Below, in pieces: positions 21,463 to 30,200 of a stretch of DNA of 64,000 bases. The first letter of the stretch is position 1. Each line of letters begins with the position of its first letter. The position numbers and the translations under genes are program-made. The stretch lies in assembly GCA_023150805.1 (NCBI GenBank), contig JAKLKF010000012.1, forward strand, positions 1 through 64,000, in the 5' to 3' direction. This stretch comes from Myxococcota bacterium (lineage in GTDB: Bacteria; Myxococcota_A; UBA796; UBA2385). The notes beneath the pieces are model-generated. The model did no database searches. It saw only the letters and a program-made list of their open reading frames with translations, and was not told the DNA's origin.

Positions 21463-22356
21463 TCAGGCATCGAGCTCGCGGGTGACCAGGGTCAGGACGG
21501 CGCTGGCCGAGCCCCCGTCCGGGGTGCCGTGGACCAGCTCGACCTGGACGAGGTCGCGCTCGGCGACCAGGTCGGCGATGGAGGCGAAGCCGTCGTCGGC
21601 GAAGGTGCGCGCCGGCGTGGGCTCGAGCTTCAGCTCCTCCAGGCGGTTGCGGCCCAGCTCGGTCAGGGTCTCGACGGCCTCGGCGAGCGCGGGCAGGGAG
21701 AGGTCGGGGCGGTCGGCCTTCTCCGGCCGCAGGGTCTGCCCGGCGAGGGCGCGCAGGCCGGCCGTGGAGACCCCCAGCACGGTGATGACCTCGACGATGC
21801 CGGCCATGTCCCGACGCCCGCTCCAGGCGATGCCGGGGATGGCGCGCGGGGCGATGCGCACGTCCACCACCTTGGCGTCGACCAGGCCGAAGCGCGGGAG
21901 CCAGCGGCGGGCGAGGTCGACCATGGCCTCGACCACGCGGGGGTGCGGGGCCTCGGCGATGCTGGTCTCCAGCCGACGCCGCCGGGACATCTCCAGGTGG
22001 AGGAAGTCGCGCAGGTAGGACTCGTGCGCGCCGGAGTCCAGCGCGCCGCTCTCCACCAGGATGTCGCCGACCCGCCGCCAGCCGCTGCGCTGCTCGCGGT
22101 GGAGCTGGTCCATGGCCTCGACCGTGGTGAAGCCGAGCGCGACCGCCATCTCGCCGAAGCGCAGGTCGCCGTGCTCGTGCACGGACTGGCGCTGGCAACG
22201 GCGGATCTGCTGGACCTGGGCCTCGGTCAGCACCCCGCGGGCCACCGCCAGCTCGCCCAGCAGCAGCCGTCCCTCGGACTGCTCGGCCAGGGCGGCACCA
22301 AGCTGGTCCTGGCGCACGACGCCGAGCTGGACCAGGAACTCGCCGTAGAAAGGCAT
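21463..22356 (-). CDS. MshEN-like domain protein with possible CheC/CheX-like C-terminus
   Basis: The 297-residue protein has an N-terminal half (1-110) that resembles MshEN / GspE-N repeats (FLVQLGVVRQDQLGAALAEQ, LLLGELAVARGVLTEAQVQQI, FGEMAVALGFTTVEAMDQL, VGDILVESGAL), domains that can bind c-di-GMP. The C-terminal half (MAGIVEVITVLGVSTAGLRALAGQTL, LPALAEAVETLTELGRNRLEEL) resembles CheC/CheX-type phosphatase folds, weakly. It would be a cytoplasmic signalling protein. The ATG at 22356 is used; the longer track ORF is a shadow extension. It is divergent from tatD across 73 bp. The domain calls are from pattern recognition. Confidence 0.68.
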   Translation of the reverse strand: MPFYGEFLVQLGVVRQDQLGAALAEQSEGRLLLGELAVARGVLTEAQVQQIRRCQRQSVHEHGDLRFGEMAVALGFTTVEAMDQLHREQRSGWRRVGDILVESGALDSGAHESYLRDFLHLEMSRRRRLETSIAEAPHPRVVEAMVDLARRWLPRFGLVDAKVVDVRIAPRAIPGIAWSGRRDMAGIVEVITVLGVSTAGLRALAGQTLRPEKADRPDLSLPALAEAVETLTELGRNRLEELKLEPTPARTFADDGFASIADLVAERDLVQVELVHGTPDGGSASAVLTLVTRELDA

Positions 22357-22429
22357 CGAGACTCCAGGGGGCTGGACCAGGTGCGCCCCTCGCGTCGGAA
22401 GACTACTCCGGAGGAGGAGGGTCGGCCGC

Positions 22430-23215
22430 TTGCTGGACGCCCACAACCACCTGGACCGCTGCCCGGATCCTGCGCAGGCGCTGGCGCGGGCGCGCGCGGC
22501 GGGGGTGCGCGGGCAGGTCCTGGCGGGGGTGGACCCGGCGGGCTGGGCAAGCCAGGCGGCCCTGGCCGGCGAGCCGGGCCTGTGGGCCTGCTTCGGCGTG
22601 CACCCCTGGACGGCGGCGGCGGCGCGGGACGAGGACGAGCCGCCGCTGCTGGAGGCCCTGGTGCGGGCGCTGGACGGCGGCCTGGGGGTGGACCCGGTGG
22701 GCCTGGGCGAGCTGGGGCTCGACCGCGGTCGCCAGGTGGCGGCCGACAGCCTGCCGCGCCAGGAGCGCCTCTTCCGCGCCCAGCTCGCCCTGGCCCGGGA
22801 GCGGGACCTGCCGGTCGTGCTGCACGTGGTGCGGGCCCACGACCGGGCGCTCGCGATCCTGCGGCGGGACGGGCTGCCCGCGGCGGGCGGCATGGTCCAC
22901 TCCGCCAGCACCCCGCCCGAGCAGGTCGCGGCCTGGCTGGCGCTGGGCCTGCACATGTCCTTCGCGGGAGGGGTGACCCGCCACGACAAGGCCCGCGCCG
23001 CGGCCGCCCGGGTCCCCCTGGAGCGCCTGCTCGCCGAGACCGACGCGCCGGACCAGCCCCCCGCGGGCCGGCAGGGGTCCAACGAGCCCGCCTTCCTGCC
23101 CGATGTGGTGGCCGCCCTGGCCGAGGTACATGGCCTGCCACCCACCGCCCTCGCCGCCAGGGTCGAGGACAACGCCCGCCGCCTCTTCCGCCTGCCCTCC
23201 CCCGAGCGCCCATGA
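22430..23215 (+). CDS. TatD family metal-dependent hydrolase
   Basis: The 261-residue TIM-barrel hydrolase has the TatD metal-binding HxH at H5-N-H7, EL near GLGELGLDRG, VLHVVRAHDRA, MVHSAS and the C-terminal LAETDAPDQPP. It ends with VEDNARRLFRLP as in TatD DNases. TatD proteins are cytoplasmic exonucleases or repair/RNA quality-control enzymes. The start is TTG, supported by a very strong GGAGGAGGAGG at 22410-22420. Its TGA overlaps the ATG of the tcdA gene (ATGA), so the two are co-translated. Confidence 0.87.
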   Translation: MLDAHNHLDRCPDPAQALARARAAGVRGQVLAGVDPAGWASQAALAGEPGLWACFGVHPWTAAAARDEDEPPLLEALVRALDGGLGVDPVGLGELGLDRGRQVAADSLPRQERLFRAQLALARERDLPVVLHVVRAHDRALAILRRDGLPAAGGMVHSASTPPEQVAAWLALGLHMSFAGGVTRHDKARAAAARVPLERLLAETDAPDQPPAGRQGSNEPAFLPDVVAALAEVHGLPPTALAARVEDNARRLFRLPSPERP

Positions 23216-24039
23216 GCACGCCGACCGAGCTTCCCCCCCCGGCCCGGATCCACCGCCGCTGGGACCGCCTGGGCCGCCTGCTGGGCGACGAGGCGATCCA
23301 CCGCCTGCACGCCGCCCACGTCATGGTGATCGGCCTGGGCGGCGTGGGCTCCTGGGCGGCCGAGTCCCTGGCCCGCAGCGGGGTCGGGCGGCTGACCCTG
23401 GTGGACTTCGACCTGGTCTGCGTCACCAACACGAACCGGCAGCTGCCCTGCGTACGGGGCGCGGTGGGCAAGCCCAAGGCCAGCGTGCTGGCGGAGCGGC
23501 TGCGGGCGATCAACCCCGAGGCCCAGGTGCAGGCCGTGCCCATGTTCTACGAGGCGCGCACCGCCGACCTGCTGCTCGCCGACAAGCGCGAGCTGACCTG
23601 GGTCGTCGACGCCATCGACAACGTGACGGCCAAGTGCCACCTGCTGGCGCAGTGCCGGCAGCGGGGGCTGGACGTGGTCTGCTGCACCGGCGCCAGCGGG
23701 CGGCTGGACCCGACGCGCCTGCGCACCGGCGACCTGGCCGAGACCCGCGTCGATCCGCTGGCGGCCATGGTGCGCAAGCTGCTGCGGCAGAAGCACGGCT
23801 TCCCGCGGGAGGGCAGCTTCGGCATCCCCGCGGTGTGGAGCGAGGAGCCGCTGCGCCCCAGCCTGCCCCTGGCCTACGACGGCGACGAGGGCTTCTCCTG
23901 CGTGTGCCCCGGCGGGGAGAACGACCACCACAACTGCGAGGAGCGCCACGTGATCTGGGGCACGGCCAGCTTCGTCACCGGCGCCGCCGGCCTGGCGGCG
24001 GCCAGCCTGGTGGTGCGCGCGATCAGCGAGGCGGGTTGA
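23212..24039 (+). CDS. tcdA: TcdA-type tRNA threonylcarbamoyladenosine dehydratase
   Basis: The 275-residue E1-like enzyme has the nucleotide motif GLGGVGS (residues 41-47), the RSGVGRLTLVDFDLVCVTNTNRQ stretch, and VVDAIDNVTAK containing the catalytic-loop Asp. These match TcdA/CsdL, which cyclises t6A37 of tRNA to ct6A using ATP. The CxC and H-rich end (CVCPGGENDHHNCEERHVIWGTASFVTGAAGL) is also typical. The track ORF starting at 21451 is an over-extension; the ATG at 23212 overlaps the tatD stop. It is convergent with the rlmL-like gene, overlapping by 17 bp. Confidence 0.88.
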   Translation: MSTPTELPPPARIHRRWDRLGRLLGDEAIHRLHAAHVMVIGLGGVGSWAAESLARSGVGRLTLVDFDLVCVTNTNRQLPCVRGAVGKPKASVLAERLRAINPEAQVQAVPMFYEARTADLLLADKRELTWVVDAIDNVTAKCHLLAQCRQRGLDVVCCTGASGRLDPTRLRTGDLAETRVDPLAAMVRKLLRQKHGFPREGSFGIPAVWSEEPLRPSLPLAYDGDEGFSCVCPGGENDHHNCEERHVIWGTASFVTGAAGLAAASLVVRAISEAG

Positions 24040-25243
24040 GCGGCCGGGGCGGGCCGGGAGGTGGGACCTGTTCGGGCGGGGCGCCGACCGGGCGCGCCGA
24101 GATGGGCACCTCCAGCCACCGGCAGTCGATGCCGCCGTTCCAGACCTCGACCCGCCGCGTCGGCCGCAGGCCGAGCCGCCGCGCCAGGGCGGGGCTGCCG
24201 GCCAGGATCCAGGCCCGCCAGCCCAGGAAGCGGTGGCGCAGCACGTCGCCCAGCGCCGCCATGGTCTGGCCGGCCTGGTCGGGATCGCCCAGGCGCTCGC
24301 CATAGGGCGGGTTGGTCACCAGGATCCCCGGCGGCCCGGCCGGAGGGCCCACCTCGGCCAGCGGCCGGCGCGCGAGGTGCACCGCCTCGTCGAGCCCCTG
24401 GGCGGTGAGGGCGGCACGCGCGACCGCCAGGGCCTGCGGGTCCTGGTCGCTGCCGACGATCAGCGGCACGGGCCGCGGGGGGCGGGACCGGGCCTGGTCC
24501 ACGAGCCGCGTCCACAGCGCCGGGTCGTGGCCCAGCCACCCCTGGAAGCCCCACCGCGCCCGCCCCAGGCCCGGCGCGTCCCCGCGCGCCATGGCGGCGC
24601 CCTCCCGCAGCAGGGTGCCCGTGCCGCACATGGGGTCGACCAGGGGCAGCCCCTGCGCCGCGGCCGCGGGCCAGCCGGCGATGCGCAGCAGGGCCGCGGC
24701 CAGCGTCTCCTTGAGCGGCGCCTGCCCCCCCTCGACCCCCCCGCTGCGCAGGTGCAGGGGCGCCCCGGCCAGGTCGACGCTCAGCGCCAGGTGCTTCTCG
24801 GTCAGGTAGGCGTGGACGCGGAGATCGGGCTGTCGGGGATCGACCGAGGGCCGGGCCCCGGTCGCCGCGCGCAGGGCGTCGCAGATGGCGTCCTTGACCC
24901 GCTGGGCGCCGTAGCCGGTGTGGCGGATCCCGTCGTTGGCGCCCACGAAGTCGACCGCCAGGGTGCGCGCCGGCGAGGCGTGGGCGGTCCAGTCCAGGCT
25001 CCGCGCGGTGTCGTAGAGCACCCGCTCGCTGGTCGCCTTGCCGAAGCCGATCTCCAGGAGCACCCGGCTGGCCACGCGCGACCAGAGCAGCGCGCGGTAG
25101 GCCTGCTCCAGGTCGCCCCGCCAGGCGACCGCGCCGCGGAGCTGCTCGCCCGGGGGCAGCCCCAGGCTGACCAGCTCCTCGGCGAGCACGGCCTCCAGGC
25201 CCCGCGGGCAGGTGGCCGCGAGGCGGTGGCTGCGGGCCTTCAC
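24023..25243 (-). CDS. rlmL: RlmL-like 23S rRNA guanine-N2 methyltransferase
   Basis: The 406-residue protein has a THUMP domain (about 5-165) followed by a class I methyltransferase. RALLWSRVASRVLLEI, NDGIRHTGYGAQRVKDAICDA, DPMCGTGTLLREGAA (203-217) and TNPPYGERLG (NPPY 311-314) align closely, from memory, with the N-terminal half of E. coli RlmL, which methylates G2445 of 23S rRNA. The C-terminal RlmK half of the E. coli fusion is absent. The GTG start at 25243 overlaps the stop of the upstream lipoprotein gene (GTGA); the longer track ORF includes that gene in another frame. Substrate assignment is by similarity only. Confidence 0.85.
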   Translation of the reverse strand: MKARSHRLAATCPRGLEAVLAEELVSLGLPPGEQLRGAVAWRGDLEQAYRALLWSRVASRVLLEIGFGKATSERVLYDTARSLDWTAHASPARTLAVDFVGANDGIRHTGYGAQRVKDAICDALRAATGARPSVDPRQPDLRVHAYLTEKHLALSVDLAGAPLHLRSGGVEGGQAPLKETLAAALLRIAGWPAAAAQGLPLVDPMCGTGTLLREGAAMARGDAPGLGRARWGFQGWLGHDPALWTRLVDQARSRPPRPVPLIVGSDQDPQALAVARAALTAQGLDEAVHLARRPLAEVGPPAGPPGILVTNPPYGERLGDPDQAGQTMAALGDVLRHRFLGWRAWILAGSPALARRLGLRPTRRVEVWNGGIDCRWLEVPISARPVGAPPEQVPPPGPPRPLNPPR

Positions 25244-25860
25244 TCGCAGCTCACCGACAGCTCGAAGGGCGCGCCGGCGCTGTCGTCGCCGTCCACCACC
25301 ACCAGGTAGCGCGCCGGCTCGTTGTTCCAGATGGTGAAGCTGTTGGTGCCCCCGCCGTCGTCCCCCTCGCACTCCAGCACGCTGTACTCGGGCAGCGGGC
25401 AGGCGTCCTCGTCGGCCCAGCGCACCGCGACGAGGTCGAGGTCGGCGCACGGGGACGTCAACGAGAAGGTGACGGTCCCGGTGCCCGGGTGGTCGAAGGC
25501 GTAGACGCGCTCGGGGCCGTTGAACTCGCTGGCCGTGGAGATCAGGCAGTACCAGCCCTGGTAGGCCGTGCCGTCCCACTGCTTCTCGCCCCCCTCGGTG
25601 TTGTCGATGACGGTGGTGTCGCAGGCCAGCGCGGAGGTCACGCAGTCCGGGCCCTCTCGCGTCGAGCCGGTCGGCGGGTCGTCGCAGTCGATGTCGCCGC
25701 CGCCACCGCCGTCGCCGCCGCCACCGCCGTCGCCACCTCCGCCGTCTCCGCCGCCGCCGTCCTGACCGCTGCCGCCGTCCCCTCCCCCGCCGGTGTCGTC
25801 CCCGTCCTTGTCGGCGCAGGCCAGCAGCAGGCCCAGGAGCAGGCAGATCGAGCCGGTCAT
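25240..25860 (-). CDS. Asp/Gly-rich linker lipoprotein, paralog 2
   Basis: The 206-residue lipoprotein has signal peptide MTGSICLLLGLLLAC with the lipobox at C15, then about 45 residues of GGGGDGG linker, then a folded domain of about 130 residues. This domain (YAFDHPGTGTVTFSLTSPCADLDLVAVRW, SFTIWNNEPARYLVVVDG) looks like a pre-peptidase C-terminal or similar beta-sandwich. Four or more cysteines could form disulfides. It is a tandem duplicate of the gene just upstream, 6 bp away, with the same domain order. It is probably anchored in the outer membrane or surface exposed. Function is unknown. Confidence 0.8.
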   Translation of the reverse strand: MTGSICLLLGLLLACADKDGDDTGGGGDGGSGQDGGGGDGGGGDGGGGGDGGGGGDIDCDDPPTGSTREGPDCVTSALACDTTVIDNTEGGEKQWDGTAYQGWYCLISTASEFNGPERVYAFDHPGTGTVTFSLTSPCADLDLVAVRWADEDACPLPEYSVLECEGDDGGGTNSFTIWNNEPARYLVVVDGDDSAGAPFELSVSCE

Positions 25861-25866
25861 CGTCCC

Positions 25867-26589
25867 TCACTCACAGGAGATGGACAACGAGAAGTTGTCC
25901 AGCGCGCCGTCCACGCCGTCGACGATGACGAGGTAGTCCGCGGGCTCGTTGTTCCACACCGTGACGGAGCCGCCGCCGGCGCCGTCGTCCATCTCGCACT
26001 CGCTGACCAGGGTCGACGAGCCCGACGGGCACTCGCCGTCGGTGGCCCAGTAGCCCCAGCGCAGCACGGCGAGGTCCATCTCGGCGCAGGGGCTGTCCAG
26101 GGTGAAGGTCACGTTGCCCGTGCCGGGGTGGGTGAAGGCGTAGACGCGCTCCTTGCCGGCCCAGGGGTCGCCGCCGGTGTAGGAGCAGTACCAGGCCTCG
26201 TACTCCTCGGCGCCGAAGGCCGCCTCGCCCCCCACCAGCGTGTCGACGCGCTCCTCTCCGCAGGCGAGCGTGGCGGTGACGCAGGCCTGGCGGGGCGCGC
26301 CGGTCCCGATGTCCAGGTCGCAGATGGGGTCCTCGGTACCGCCATCGCCCCCACCGCCGTCGCCGCCCCCTCCGTCCGCGTCGGTGCCGCCCCCGTCCCC
26401 ACCGCCGTCGGCGGTGCCACCGCCGTCCCCGCCGTCGTCGGTCCCGCCGTCCTCGCTGCCGCCGTCGTCGCTGCCGCCGTCGTCGGCGGGCTGGCCGGTG
26501 TCCACGGGCGTGGTCTTGAAGATCGCGCAGGCCGGCAGCGCCAGGCCGAGGAGCAGGGCCATGGCCGAGGTGGTGGGCGAGGCCCGCAT
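25867..26589 (-). CDS. Asp/Gly-rich linker lipoprotein, paralog 1
   Basis: The 240-residue lipoprotein has signal peptide MRASPTTSAMALLLGLALPAC with lipobox LPAC, a longer Asp/Gly-rich linker (DDGGSDDGGSEDGG and on), then the same beta-sandwich domain as the next gene (YAFTHPGTGNVTFTLDSPCAEMDLAVLRWG, SVTVWNNEPADYLVIVDG). The two copies differ mainly in linker length and composition. A minus-strand -10-like GCTATCGT and the ribosome site GGAGG lie ahead of the ATG, so both genes likely share this promoter. The rlmL-like gene follows in the same operon. Function is unknown. Confidence 0.8.
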   Translation of the reverse strand: MRASPTTSAMALLLGLALPACAIFKTTPVDTGQPADDGGSDDGGSEDGGTDDGGDGGGTADGGGDGGGTDADGGGGDGGGGDGGTEDPICDLDIGTGAPRQACVTATLACGEERVDTLVGGEAAFGAEEYEAWYCSYTGGDPWAGKERVYAFTHPGTGNVTFTLDSPCAEMDLAVLRWGYWATDGECPSGSSTLVSECEMDDGAGGGSVTVWNNEPADYLVIVDGVDGALDNFSLSISCE

Positions 26590-26651
26590 CGCTTCCTCCG
26601 GGATGCCCTACGATAGCCGCCGGTCGCCCCCCCGGCCACGCGCGCCGCCGG

Positions 26652-28424
26652 TCAGCCGCCGAGCACCCCCTCCCCGGCGCGGGCCAGCGCCGCGTAGCGG
26701 CCGCCGAGGGCCAGCAGCTCCTCGTGGCGGCCGGCCTCGACCACCCGGCCGGCGTCGAGCACGAAGATGCGGTCGGCCGCCTGCACGGTGCTGAGGCGGT
26801 GGGCGACCACGATCACGGTCTTGCGGGTGAAGATGCGCTGGAGGGCGTCCTGCACCAGCGCCTCGGTCAGCGAGTCGATGCTCGCGGTGGCCTCGTCGAG
26901 CAGGATCAGGTCCGGGTCGTGGGCCATGGTGCGGGCGAAGGTCAACAGCTGCCCCTCTCCCACCGACAGGTCCGCGCCCCGCTCGCGCAGCATGTGGGTC
27001 CAGCCCAGCGCCTGCACCGTGCGGTCGGCGTGCACCAGGCGGGTCGCCTCGTCCATGGCCTGCGGCGAGATCCCGGGGTTGCCCAGGCCCACGTTGAAGG
27101 CGAGGTCCTCGCTGAAGATCTGCTGGTCCTGCCGGACGGCGGCGACGCGGCGCCGCAGGTCGGCGACGCGCAGCGAGGACAGCTCCCGGCCGTCGAGGGT
27201 GATGCTGCCGCGGTAGCCGTCGTAGGAGCGGTCGAGCAGGCGCGTGATCGTCGTCTTGCCGCTGCCGGTGGCGCCGACCAGGGCCACGACCTGGCCGGGC
27301 TGCACCTCCAGGTCCACGCCCTGCAGCACGTCGGGCAGGCCCGGCCGGTAGGCGAAGCGCACGTCCCGCAGCACCAGGTGACCCCGCACCTCGCCCAGCG
27401 GCGCCCCGTCGGTGGGGGCAGGCTCCCCCTCGGCGAGCAGCTCGGTGATCTTGACCAGGCCGGCGACGGCGCGCTGCAGGATCGCCACCTTGTTGCTGGC
27501 CTCCCGCAGGGGCACGAAGAGGCGGTCGAGGTAGTCGACGAAGGCGACGACGGTCCCGGCGCTCACGGGCGCCAGCAGGCTCCCGTCGAGCCCCAGGGCC
27601 TGGCCGAGCGCGCCGGCCGCCACCCACAGGAGCACGCCCGCGACCACGCTGCCGAAGCCGTCCACCATGCTGAACAGCAGCGACTCGAAGACGTTGCTGC
27701 GCGAGGTCACGCCGCGCAGGCGGGCGTTGCGCTGGTCGAAGCCGGCCGCGGCCAGCGCCTCGGCCCCCTGGAGCTGGATCACCTCGACGCCGTCGATGCG
27801 CTCGGCCATGAAGGCGTTGACCGCCGCCACCGCGTCCCGGACCTCGACGAACAGGCGCCGCAGCACCCGCCGGACCCGGTCGACCGCGAACAGCAGGGGC
27901 GGGGCCAGCAGCAGGGCGACCAGGGTCAGGCCCGGGTCGAGCAGGGCCATTGCGACCAGGACCCCCACGACCACCAGCGCGTCGAGCACCAGGGTGATGG
28001 CGCCGGCGGTGATGGCGTCCCCCAGCGCCTCCACGTCGCTGGTGACGCGGGTCATCAGGCGCCCGGTCGGCTGCCCGTCCAGGTAGCGCTGGGACAGGCC
28101 CAGCAGGTGTCGGAACAGGGCGCTGCGCAGGCGCAGGATGGTGCGAGAGCCCGCGAAGGACAGGCTCATGGTGTAGGCGACCTGGAGCAGGTAGGCGCCG
28201 GCGACCACCGCCAGGTAGGCGCCGGCCAGGCCCCCCAGGCCCTGGGCCTGGCCCGGAACGACGTGCTCGTCGATGGCCTTGCGCAGCAGCCAGGGCTGGG
28301 CGAGCTGGAGCCCGGCCACCAGCGGCGTGACGGCCAGCGCCAGGGCCAGCGCCCAGGCCTCGGGGCGGGCGTAGGGCCAGACGGTGGCCAGCAGCGAGGC
28401 GGTCGACGCCTCCCGGCGGCTCAC
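26652..28424 (-). CDS. ABC exporter half-transporter, MdlB-like
   Basis: The 590-residue half-transporter has six membrane helices (about 1-320) and a nucleotide-binding domain with Walker A VGATGSGKTT near 380, Walker B LILLDEATAS with the catalytic Glu, and a degenerate signature LSVGEGQ instead of LSGGQ. This pattern is typical of the MdlB/YheH subunit of heterodimeric exporters. The GTG start at 28424 overlaps the stop of the partner gene (GTGA), so the pair is made together. It likely exports drugs, lipids or peptides. The long track ORF 26652-30152 fuses this gene with out-of-frame DNA and is not real beyond 28424. Confidence 0.9.
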   Translation of the reverse strand: MSRREASTASLLATVWPYARPEAWALALALAVTPLVAGLQLAQPWLLRKAIDEHVVPGQAQGLGGLAGAYLAVVAGAYLLQVAYTMSLSFAGSRTILRLRSALFRHLLGLSQRYLDGQPTGRLMTRVTSDVEALGDAITAGAITLVLDALVVVGVLVAMALLDPGLTLVALLLAPPLLFAVDRVRRVLRRLFVEVRDAVAAVNAFMAERIDGVEVIQLQGAEALAAAGFDQRNARLRGVTSRSNVFESLLFSMVDGFGSVVAGVLLWVAAGALGQALGLDGSLLAPVSAGTVVAFVDYLDRLFVPLREASNKVAILQRAVAGLVKITELLAEGEPAPTDGAPLGEVRGHLVLRDVRFAYRPGLPDVLQGVDLEVQPGQVVALVGATGSGKTTITRLLDRSYDGYRGSITLDGRELSSLRVADLRRRVAAVRQDQQIFSEDLAFNVGLGNPGISPQAMDEATRLVHADRTVQALGWTHMLRERGADLSVGEGQLLTFARTMAHDPDLILLDEATASIDSLTEALVQDALQRIFTRKTVIVVAHRLSTVQAADRIFVLDAGRVVEAGRHEELLALGGRYAALARAGEGVLGG

Positions 28425-30199
28425 GGGGCCCCCCCGACCGGCGCTGGCGCGCCGGGGTCGCGCTGCTGCTCCCAGGTGTCGCGGTACAGGCCGGGGCGGC
28501 CCAGCAGGCTCTTGTGGTCCCCCTGGTCGACCAGGCGGCCCTGGTCCAGCACCAGGATCCGGTCGGCGTGGCGCAGCGCGCTCAGGCGGTGGCTGACGAT
28601 GAACACCGTCGGCCCCCGGGGGCCGCGCGCCAGGCGGGTCAGGGTCTCGACCAGCCGGGCCTCGGTCTGGTGGTCGACCGCCGAGAGCACGTCGTCGAGC
28701 AGCACCAGGTCGGCGTCCCGGTACAGGCCGCGCGCCAGGGCCGCCCGCTGGCGCTGGCCGCCCGAGAGCATGATCCCCCGCTCGCCGACCACGGTGTCCA
28801 GCCCCTGGGGCAGCGCGGCGAGATCGGGCTCCAGGGCGGCGGCCGACACCGCGGCGCGCAGGCGCGCGGGATCGGGCGCGTCGACCAGGGCGACGTTGGC
28901 CGCCAGGCTCTCGCTGAACAGGAAGGCGCGCTGTGGCACCACCGAGAGGCGGGCCCGCCAAGCGTCCAGGTCCAGGGTCACCAGGTCGGCCCGCGCGCCG
29001 TCGGCGCCCACGACGGTGACCGTGCCCGGCGGCGGGTTGTAGACCCGGGCCAGCAGGCGGATCAGGGTCGACTTGCCGCTGCCGGTGCGCCCGAAGACGC
29101 CGATCACGGCGCCCGGCGGCACCACCAGGTCCAGGTCGCGCAGGACCGGGCGCGCGGGGTCGTCGGGGTAGGCCCAGCTCAGGCGCCGCAGCTGCAGGCC
29201 GGGTCCGCGCCCGGGGCCCGGCATCGCGACCGGCGAGGTCCCCTCGGGGCGCTCGACCGGGGCGTCCAGCAGCTCGAAGATCCGCTCCAGGCCGGCGCGC
29301 CCCTGCTGCACGATCGACAGCAGCCAGCCCAGCGAGCGCAGGGGGCCCGCCAGGGTGGCCAGCAGCGCCACGAAGGCGGCGAGATCGCCGACGCTCAGGT
29401 CGCCCCCCAGCGCCATCGGGCCGCCGACCCCCAGGAGCAGGGCGACGGCGACGCCGCTGCCCAGGATGAGCAGCGGGAAGGCCACCGATCGCAGCCAGGC
29501 CAGCTTCATCCCCAGGCGGTAGAGCGCCTCGTTGCGCGCCTCGAAGCGCCCGATGAAGGCCTCCTCCGCGCGGAAGCCCTGCACCGTGGCGATGCCCTGC
29601 AGCGTGCCCAGCACCTGGTCGGACAGCCGCCCGGTCTCCGCCTGCAGCTCGCGCTGCGCCTCCAGGAGCGCCAGGATGCACAGCCGGACCACGACCAGCG
29701 CCAGGGCCAGCGGTGCGACGACGAACAGGGTGAGCCGCGGGGACAGCACCAGCATCTGCCCGCCGGTCAGCAGGAAGGCGGTGCTCACGTTGACCGCGGC
29801 CAGCAGGCCGAAGCCCATGGCCAGCCGGGCCCAGGTGATGTCGTTGCTGGCGCGGCTGATGATGTCGCCGCGCTTCTGCCCGGCGTAGAAGGCCGGCTGC
29901 AGGCGCAGCAGGTGCGCGAACAGGTCCCGACGAAGGGCGTACTCGACGTCCCGGCCGGGGTTGAAGAACAGCACCCGCGACAGCGTGCGCACGCCCATGA
30001 CGCACAGGCCCATCAGGACGATGCCGGCGGCGTGCCGCCCGACCGGGTCGCCGAGCCGCAGCGCGTCGATCACCTGGCCGATCTCGACGGGGATGCGGAC
30101 CGCGAGGCCGTTGGTGGCGAGCAGCGCCAGCACGCCGGCCAGGTAGCTCCACCGGCGCTGCCAGCCGTAGTCGCGCGCCAGGCGCAGGAGCGGGTGCAC
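28421..30199 (-). CDS. ABC exporter half-transporter, MdlA-like
   Basis: The 592-residue partner has six membrane helices and an ATPase with Walker A FGRTGSGKST near 370, a perfect signature LSGGQRQ, and Walker B LVLLDDVLS, where the catalytic Glu is replaced by Asp. Its Walker site therefore pairs with the degenerate signature of the MdlB-like subunit to form one dead site, while the opposite site is consensus. The N-terminal RDYGWQRRW and helix pattern fit MdlA/YheI. The start is GTG at 30199, immediately after the TGAG of the upstream gene. It is translationally coupled to both neighbours. Confidence 0.9.
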   Translation of the reverse strand: MHPLLRLARDYGWQRRWSYLAGVLALLATNGLAVRIPVEIGQVIDALRLGDPVGRHAAGIVLMGLCVMGVRTLSRVLFFNPGRDVEYALRRDLFAHLLRLQPAFYAGQKRGDIISRASNDITWARLAMGFGLLAAVNVSTAFLLTGGQMLVLSPRLTLFVVAPLALALVVVRLCILALLEAQRELQAETGRLSDQVLGTLQGIATVQGFRAEEAFIGRFEARNEALYRLGMKLAWLRSVAFPLLILGSGVAVALLLGVGGPMALGGDLSVGDLAAFVALLATLAGPLRSLGWLLSIVQQGRAGLERIFELLDAPVERPEGTSPVAMPGPGRGPGLQLRRLSWAYPDDPARPVLRDLDLVVPPGAVIGVFGRTGSGKSTLIRLLARVYNPPPGTVTVVGADGARADLVTLDLDAWRARLSVVPQRAFLFSESLAANVALVDAPDPARLRAAVSAAALEPDLAALPQGLDTVVGERGIMLSGGQRQRAALARGLYRDADLVLLDDVLSAVDHQTEARLVETLTRLARGPRGPTVFIVSHRLSALRHADRILVLDQGRLVDQGDHKSLLGRPGLYRDTWEQQRDPGAPAPVGGAP

Positions 30200-30200
30200 C

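Noticed and set aside
25881-25901. TGGACAAC-GAGAA-GTTGTCCA dyad
   Set aside because: It lies inside the coding end of a lipoprotein gene and its arms are spaced by N9 between GGACA and TGTCC, not N5 as in the uvrA and imuB dyads. Probably chance.
26652-30152. Single 1166-residue ABC protein
   Set aside because: It joins a real 590-residue frame with out-of-frame DNA of the neighbouring gene. Two overlapping genes (GTGA) explain the region better.
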